Below are positions 59,405-64,000 of a stretch of DNA of 64,000 nucleotides, piece by piece. The translations under genes and the position numbers were made by a program. The DNA lies in the NCBI RefSeq assembly GCF_002214525.1, contig NZ_CP015104.1, forward strand, positions 620,001-684,000, in the 5' to 3' direction. Position 1 is the stretch's first letter. Each line of letters opens with the position of its first letter. Origin of the DNA: Thermococcus sp. P6 (GTDB lineage Archaea; Methanobacteriota_B; Thermococci; Thermococcales; Thermococcaceae). The notes under the pieces are model-generated. The model was not told the origin of the DNA, did not search any database, and saw nothing but the letters and a program-made list of their open reading frames with translations.

Positions 59405-59870
59405 GGAGATGGAGGAGATCATGGGGCTCTTCCGGGAGGCCCTGACGGCCGAGAACGCGGGTAACTTAAGCGAGGCAAAGAGGAAGCTTGACAGGATAAT
59501 GGAGCTGAGCCGGGAGAGAGAACCCGTGATTTACTTCGAGGCCTGTTTCAGGCTCGCTGAAATATTCCTTCAGGAGGAGAACTACAGGGGAGCCGTTAAG
59601 TGCGCCATCAGGGGTATCCACAGCGCCCCGAATGAAGAGTTCTACAGAATAGGCGTAAAGAGGCTCGGAGACATTCTTTTCATAATGAAAAGGGAAGGAC
59701 GGCTAAAGGACCTCTCGGAGGGCATGGAGGTAACCCTGAAGCTTGTGGAGGACGAGGAGGAACTCCACCGCTTCGTGCTGACGCTCCTGAAGATGGCAGG
59801 GGGAGAAGAGGTCGCGGAGGAGTTCAATCTAAAGGAGTTCAATGAGATCCTCGAGAGCCTAAGAGGGTAG
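59391..59870 (+). CDS. TPR-like helical protein coupled to RIO2
   Basis: A 159-residue all-helical protein with TPR-like spacing (GLFREALTAENAGNLSEAKR, YFEACFRLAEIFLQEENYRG, AVKCAIRGIHSAPNEEFYRI). ATG ATG at 59391 and 59394, inside the end of the RIO2 gene, with GGGGTGAGAAAC upstream; either may be used. Co-translation with RIO2 suggests a helper role in ribosome biogenesis (inference). The 3' end overlaps the convergent radical SAM gene by 32 bp. Confidence 0.75.
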   Translation: MMKREEMEEIMGLFREALTAENAGNLSEAKRKLDRIMELSREREPVIYFEACFRLAEIFLQEENYRGAVKCAIRGIHSAPNEEFYRIGVKRLGDILFIMKREGRLKDLSEGMEVTLKLVEDEEELHRFVLTLLKMAGGEEVAEEFNLKEFNEILESLRG

Positions 59871-60798
59871 AGAGAACCTCCATAACGTACCCCCTTCCCG
59901 GGCTCCTGGGGAAGTTGTAGGGCTCTTTTGATGGCCTCTCATTGTAGTAAGGCCTGTTGCACCCCGGACAGCCATAGGTGGCGAAAGTTCCGGGGGGGAT
60001 CAGGGGGGCGAGTTCTTCAACGCCCATCCCGAACCCAACGAGGTCGTCGCCCTCGAACTCGAAGTCATCGGGAGAGAATCCCTCCCTTATGAGATGATGG
60101 GCCACCTGAATCCTCCTGTACCGGAGAACATCAGGTGGTTTTCTATTTTCAAGGCGGGTTCCCTTCACGGGCGTGAAGGCGAAGAGGGAAACCTCAGCGC
60201 CCGTAGAATAGGCCCTCCAGATTGTTTCCACCGCTTCCCTGTCCGTCTCCCCGAGGCCGATTATGAGGTGGACGAAGGCCCTGCCCTCCCCAAAAACCTC
60301 AACGACGTCCCGGGTGAAGCGCCACATGTCCTCCCACGAGTAGAGGGAGTCCTTAATGAGCGGATAGAGACGCTCGCTGGCAACGTCCAGACCCACCCCT
60401 ATGTAGTCAACGTTCCTCGATTTAAACTCCTCGAGGATACGACGTTCCACGGGGGTTATCGAAAGGGACACCGGAATTCCCAGCGGCTGGAAGGCCTCGA
60501 GGAGCTCGAAAACGTCATCCACGAGCCCGGGATAATCCACGGTCTGAAGGCATATCCTCGCGAACCTGCCCGAGGGAAGGGCCTCCACAACTTCATCCAC
60601 CTCAAAGGAGGGCCACGTTACCCTCGAGAGCCTCCTCAGATCGGCCCGGCTTTCCCTCGCCTGCGGACAGAAGGCGCAGTTGTTCCTGCAGCGACCGTTG
60701 TGGTGGGTCATCAGGTACGCCGTGGTGGGTTTGACCATCATCCGGCCCCTTACGAGCCCCATGGCTATCGCCGTTCCGTAAGAAACCCTAACCTTCAT
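59839..60798 (-). CDS. Radical SAM protein, probable lipoyl synthase component
   Basis: A 319-residue radical SAM enzyme. The cluster motif is CRNNCAFCPQARES (CxxxCxxC with C at about 37, 41 and 44), then the TIM-barrel strands (ICLQTVDYPGL, VSLSITPVERR, DYIGVGLDVASERLY); a second cysteine group is in ATYGCPGCNRPYYNE near the C-terminus. The gene order with an MFS and a plant-type asparaginase fits the Thermococcus kodakarensis TK2246-TK2248 region, where TK2248 is one of two radical SAM proteins needed for lipoyl synthesis (from memory). ATG 60798 follows GGAGGCAGGGAGG. Confidence 0.78.
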   Translation of the reverse strand: MKVRVSYGTAIAMGLVRGRMMVKPTTAYLMTHHNGRCRNNCAFCPQARESRADLRRLSRVTWPSFEVDEVVEALPSGRFARICLQTVDYPGLVDDVFELLEAFQPLGIPVSLSITPVERRILEEFKSRNVDYIGVGLDVASERLYPLIKDSLYSWEDMWRFTRDVVEVFGEGRAFVHLIIGLGETDREAVETIWRAYSTGAEVSLFAFTPVKGTRLENRKPPDVLRYRRIQVAHHLIREGFSPDDFEFEGDDLVGFGMGVEELAPLIPPGTFATYGCPGCNRPYYNERPSKEPYNFPRSPGRGYVMEVLSTLLGSRGSH

Positions 60799-61969
60799 CC
60801 TCCCTGCCTCCGATTGCAAGGGGGGCGTGGATGATTATAAGCGATACGATCGCTATGAAGGGTAAGAGTGGAAAGACCCCGGAGTAGCCTCTAAGATCGG
60901 CGACGTAGCCAAGGGATATCTGTCCCCCGAGCATTCCGAGATCGAAGAACATCGTGTAGACGCTCGAACCCATGGTTCTAACCCGGGCAGGGAGGTTGCC
61001 CAGTGCCATCAGCTGCATTGCGGGAACCGCGAGGCCGAACCCGGCACCCACGAGGGCCGCGCTGAGGTAGGAGTAAGGAGGAAGCTCCTCAAAGAGAAGG
61101 GAAACGTAACCGGCTATGACGAGCAACATGCCAATCCTTATCACCGGGATCGGGCCCATCCTGTCGGCACCCCTACCGCCAAAGAGCCTCATAACGAAGC
61201 TCGCCGCACCCACGACCATCATGTAGAAACCGAAGACCCGCTGGGGCATTCCGAGCACCTTGTAGAGCGCCGGCAGATAGGTCACTACTCCCGCGTAGGA
61301 GAAGGAGAAGAAGAAAAGGGACAGGGACGCCGCCACGAAGGTGACCCTCAAAAGACCCGAGTAGTCCCTTTCGGTACCCATGTGGGTTTCCTTCCTGCCA
61401 GCGTTCTTGAATTCCATCCATACGGGAAGAATCAAAAGACCGCCAGCGAGGGAAAAGAGGATGGTGAAGGAGAAGGTTCCGGTAAAGCCAAGGACGTCTG
61501 AAAGGTATCCCCCGAGGGCCGGGCCGATTATGTTGCCCAGCGAGAACATCATGCCACGCCATCCGAGTGTTTCACCGACGCGGCCTTCAGGAGCCAGATC
61601 AACAGCTGTAGCAAGGCTTGAGGGAAAGAACACTCCCATGGAGAAGCCGTGAATAACCCTACCGAACCCGAACAGAGGCAGATTTCCGAGGAATGCAGAG
61701 GCCACGTAAAGGGCACCGGCCAGTATTCCGAGGACGTTGCCCAGAATCATGGCCTGAATCCGGTAGCCCCTGTCCCCCATGAGGCCCCCGATGGGCTTCG
61801 AGAAGAGCGATACCACCGAGGCGGCACCGGCGATCAGGCCGACGAGGAAGGGACCTGCCCCCAGGGTTATCGCAAAGGGAGAGATTATGGGGTTGACTAG
61901 GCTTATCCCGAGGAAGAAGAAGAGGGTTGAGAGGTTCAGGAGCCAGATGTCCCTGAAGGAACTTCCGAT
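60788..61969 (-). CDS. MFS transporter with apparent ATC start
   Basis: The open frame runs from TGA 61975-61973 (the asparaginase stop) to 60788. The first usual start codon is GTG 61816, which would delete the first 51 residues, including helix 1 (IWLLNLSTLFFFLGISLV) and part of helix 2. With ATC at 61969 and GGGGGTTTGA upstream the protein has 393 residues and twelve helices, typical for MFS (motif KPIGGLMGDRG after helix 2). Translation is then coupled to the asparaginase stop. Substrate unknown. Sequencing error at the start codon is the alternative. Confidence 0.72.
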   Translation of the reverse strand: MGSSFRDIWLLNLSTLFFFLGISLVNPIISPFAITLGAGPFLVGLIAGAASVVSLFSKPIGGLMGDRGYRIQAMILGNVLGILAGALYVASAFLGNLPLFGFGRVIHGFSMGVFFPSSLATAVDLAPEGRVGETLGWRGMMFSLGNIIGPALGGYLSDVLGFTGTFSFTILFSLAGGLLILPVWMEFKNAGRKETHMGTERDYSGLLRVTFVAASLSLFFFSFSYAGVVTYLPALYKVLGMPQRVFGFYMMVVGAASFVMRLFGGRGADRMGPIPVIRIGMLLVIAGYVSLLFEELPPYSYLSAALVGAGFGLAVPAMQLMALGNLPARVRTMGSSVYTMFFDLGMLGGQISLGYVADLRGYSGVFPLLPFIAIVSLIIIHAPLAIGGREDEG

Positions 61970-61972
61970 GGC

Positions 61973-62893
61973 TCAAACCCCCGCTACGGGTTCCTTCATG
62001 CCCTCCTTCATGAAGGCGTGGCTCATGTGCTTCGTGTTCTTTGCAAAACCGACGTTACCCCTGTGATCAACCATGATGATGCCCATGGTGTCCCTTCCGA
62101 AATACCGGGTCGCGAGGCTTATGGCAGCTTCACTGGCCGCCTGAGCATCCATCCCGAGTCTTACGAAATCTGTGGCGCTTTTCGCCAGAACGAGCCTCAT
62201 GGCGACCTCTCCAAGACCCGTGCAGGAGGCCCCGGCCACCTCGTTGGCGTAGGTTCCGCCGCCGATCATCGGCGTATCGCCCACCCTGCCGAAGACCTTG
62301 AGGAACACGCCACCGGTGGAGGTTCCCGCGACCACCTCCTCCCCATCGAAGGCCACGGCACCAACGGTGCTCCTGAGGACCTCGGGGTAGCGCTTAACCA
62401 GATCGTTGAGCTTCTTCCAGTGCTTAACCTCTCCCTTTTCGAGCAGCTTTTTCCTGAGCTCCTCCCACTGCCTCCGCCTCTCCTCGGTTACGGGATCGTA
62501 CTCTTCGAAGCCCATGATCCTCGCGAACCTCACCGCCCCTTCACCGCTGAGCAGGACGTGATCGGTTTCCTCCATCACCTTTCTCGCAACGCTTATCGGG
62601 TTTTTGACCCCCTGTATACCTGCAACGGCGCCAGCTTCCAGCGTTCTCCCGCGCATTATGGCCGCGTCCATCTCGACCCTGCCGTCAAGGGTCAGAACGC
62701 TTCCGGTGCCCGCGTTGAAGAGGGGATTGTCCTCCAGAACCTTAACAGCCTCCTCCACGGCATCGAGGGCCGAACCGTTCCCGAGCTCCTTCCAGCCAGC
62801 AAGAACGGCCTCCCTGACGCCCTCGATTACCTTCGGAATGCGCTCATCCTTCTTTATTGTGCCCGCACCACCGTGAACTATTATCGCCCGCAT
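61973..62893 (-). CDS. Plant-type L-asparaginase / isoaspartyl aminopeptidase
   Basis: A 306-residue Ntn hydrolase precursor. The nucleophile is Thr176 in RSTVGAVAFD, with the autocleavage between Ser175 and Thr176 giving two chains; GTSTGGVFLK and RVGDTPMIGGGTYANE form the active-site walls. It resembles the characterised Thermococcus kodakarensis TK2246 enzyme (from memory). ATG 62893 follows GGTGGTTCC. TATA-like GTTTTTAACC is at about 62925-62934. It releases ammonia from asparagine or removes isoaspartyl peptides. Confidence 0.92.
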   Translation of the reverse strand: MRAIIVHGGAGTIKKDERIPKVIEGVREAVLAGWKELGNGSALDAVEEAVKVLEDNPLFNAGTGSVLTLDGRVEMDAAIMRGRTLEAGAVAGIQGVKNPISVARKVMEETDHVLLSGEGAVRFARIMGFEEYDPVTEERRRQWEELRKKLLEKGEVKHWKKLNDLVKRYPEVLRSTVGAVAFDGEEVVAGTSTGGVFLKVFGRVGDTPMIGGGTYANEVAGASCTGLGEVAMRLVLAKSATDFVRLGMDAQAASEAAISLATRYFGRDTMGIIMVDHRGNVGFAKNTKHMSHAFMKEGMKEPVAGV

Positions 62894-63016
62894 GGAACCA
62901 CCGTTGTTCAAAAAAATCAAAAGGTTAAAAACATTATGGAAACGAGAAGATGGTAAGCTTATTCAATGGGGCCATTCTGTTCTGACGAATGTGACAACAT
63001 TCGTTCTATTCGGTGG

Positions 63017-63931
63017 TTATCCAACTGCCATATTTATTATGGTCTCCCCTATGTTCTCGAGGTACTCCAGTATCCTGCGGTAGCTCTCAAGGGCTATGGA
63101 CCGGCGGTAGTCTATGGAGTCTATCTCCCTCCTGAGCTCGAGCATGAGGTTGTCTATCCTGCTCAGGTCCCTTTCCTCGATCTGCGCTATCATCTGGTCG
63201 AATTTCTCCCTCAGATGGGGCACGTTAACCTCCTCGGGGTTCTCGGCGATTCTCATTACGTGGTCCCCTATGCGCTCGATGTTCCTTACTATGAAGAGTA
63301 TGCCGAGCAGATCAAAGGTCCTCCTGATTATGCCGCTCCCCTCGGTGACCTCCCTCTTGTTGAGGAGCCTGTTTACCGCCCGGATGATGAGGAAGTAAAA
63401 CCTGTCCAGCTCGTTTTCCAGATCGTTTATGTCCCTCAGTATCTCCCTCTCCCCCGGTGAGCTCACGAGCAGCTCGAGGTCGCCGAACATCGAGAGAACC
63501 AGAGAGCGAATCCTGTTGAGGATCTCGGCAAGGTTGATCTCGTCCTCATCGAGGAGGCTCTTCGCGACGATGCGCTGGGGTTCATCGAGTATTATCTCAA
63601 CGCCGGGGAGACTCTGGAGGATCTTTCGCATTTTGACCTTGTAAACGGGCATCTCGTCCTTGAGCCGGATCTCCAGAACGTCGTAACCCTGAATATAAGC
63701 AGAAATCACGAGCCTCACCGCCATTTCCGGGGAGTACTCACCGGAGACCTCGAGGACTTTCTTCTCACTCGCCTCCCTAAACTCCCTCGGGAATACCGTT
63801 AGGCTACCGTCAGGGTTGAGGAGGAGGGGAACGCTATCGCCCTGTTTGAGACCGTGCTCCTTCACCCACTTCTTCGGGAGTGAGATTATGTAGGAACTCC
63901 TACCCGTGAACTGAATCTTCCGGAACTCCAT
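63017..63931 (-). CDS. PhoU-like regulator with N-terminal AbrB/SpoVT domain
   Basis: A 304-residue protein. Residues 1-45 match a swapped-hairpin AbrB-type DNA-binding domain (RKIQFTGRSSYIISLPKKWV, GLKQGDSVPLLLN); residues about 95-300 are helical with PhoU-like metal-binding repeats (DINDLENELDRFYFLIIRAV, IVRNIERIGDHVMRIAE). Such proteins regulate phosphate uptake in archaea. ATG 63931 follows GGTGG. A TATA-like CTTTTATAAC at about 63964-63974 precedes it. No phosphate transport genes are in the window. Confidence 0.87.
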   Translation of the reverse strand: MEFRKIQFTGRSSYIISLPKKWVKEHGLKQGDSVPLLLNPDGSLTVFPREFREASEKKVLEVSGEYSPEMAVRLVISAYIQGYDVLEIRLKDEMPVYKVKMRKILQSLPGVEIILDEPQRIVAKSLLDEDEINLAEILNRIRSLVLSMFGDLELLVSSPGEREILRDINDLENELDRFYFLIIRAVNRLLNKREVTEGSGIIRRTFDLLGILFIVRNIERIGDHVMRIAENPEEVNVPHLREKFDQMIAQIEERDLSRIDNLMLELRREIDSIDYRRSIALESYRRILEYLENIGETIINMAVG

Positions 63932-63962
63932 AGATGCCACCGTCGATATATAGAGTCCGGGA

Positions 63963-63974
63963 GTTATAAAAGGT
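63963..63974 (-). promoter_or_regulatory. TATA-like promoter of the PhoU/AbrB gene
   Basis: CCTTTTATAACT on the minus strand, about 32-43 bp upstream of ATG 63931. Confidence 0.55.
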
Positions 63975-64000
63975 TTTAGGTTCGATCTTCCTGAAGTAGG

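Overview
The window comes from a hyperthermophilic euryarchaeon of the order Thermococcales, most likely a Thermococcus. Signs are the archaeal information-processing genes (aIF2 gamma, S6e, L41e, Sec61 beta, PAN, RIO2, a three-subunit RPA operon, Dph2, aTrm56, Clp1-type RNA kinase), ether-lipid enzymes, TATA/BRE-like promoters, GGTGAT-type Shine-Dalgarno sequences, tRNAs with encoded CCA, and the 30-nt GTTCCAATAAGACT...GAATTGAAAG CRISPR repeat. Genes are dense on both strands, often overlapping by 4 bp (ATGA) in operons or tail to tail in convergent pairs.

Layout. 0-7 kb: a truncated secreted DUF1102-like protein, a membrane winged-helix regulator, tRNA-Gln and tRNA-Pro, dolichyl-phosphate mannose synthase, a KaiC-like ATPase with a small partner, an M28 peptidase, a regulator, a metallophosphoesterase and L41e. 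7-18 kb: nitrilase, YhfC-like membrane protease plus YbjQ protein, dph2, a KaiC cassette (double KaiC plus two small proteins) bracketed by dph2 and a decayed dph2 fragment, a METTL5-like methylase, MscS/DUF432 and two paralogous lipoproteins. 18-29 kb: housekeeping block (DUF434, HD, PIN nuclease, aIF2 gamma, S6e, Sec61 beta, PRC-barrel protein, EngB, Lrp-like regulator, RNA kinase, DGGGP synthase, RPA32/14/41, ScpB). 28.9-29.9 kb: CRISPR array 1 (12 repeats). 30-46 kb: a very acidic small protein, MFS transporter, CorA, MBL hydrolase, 5S rRNA, Pcm, HAD phosphatases, a pilin with its prepilin peptidase, ASCH proteins, a RAM-domain protein, AIP-synthase-like enzyme, aTrm56, a transglutaminase-like lipoprotein, SAM hydrolase, NadM and a heterodimeric ABC exporter. 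46.3-47.7 kb: an AT-rich islet of decayed and orphan small genes with a stray CRISPR-like repeat. 47.9-49.3 kb: CRISPR array 2 (15 repeats, long leader). 49.4-64 kb: ABC-2 exporter, tRNA-Leu and tRNA-Arg, a BlaI/M48 pair, dCMP deaminase, a polyprenyl-phosphate glycan block (DUF2304, HAD-GT2 fusion, Alg7-like), a non-catalytic-type Cas6, PAN, RIO2, a radical SAM probable lipoyl synthase component, MFS, plant-type asparaginase and a PhoU/AbrB regulator.

Points of most interest: two genes whose reading frame and homology expectation put the start at ATC, with no usable ATG, GTG or TTG; the duplicated dph2 tail around the KaiC cassette; two CRISPR loci with matching leader blocks but a roughly 280-bp difference between them, no cas operon in the window and only a Cas6 lacking the usual catalytic residues; and a stray 30-nt CRISPR-like repeat between orphan genes. 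No insertion sequence or transposase was recognised. Family assignments are from reading the translations; no database search was run.
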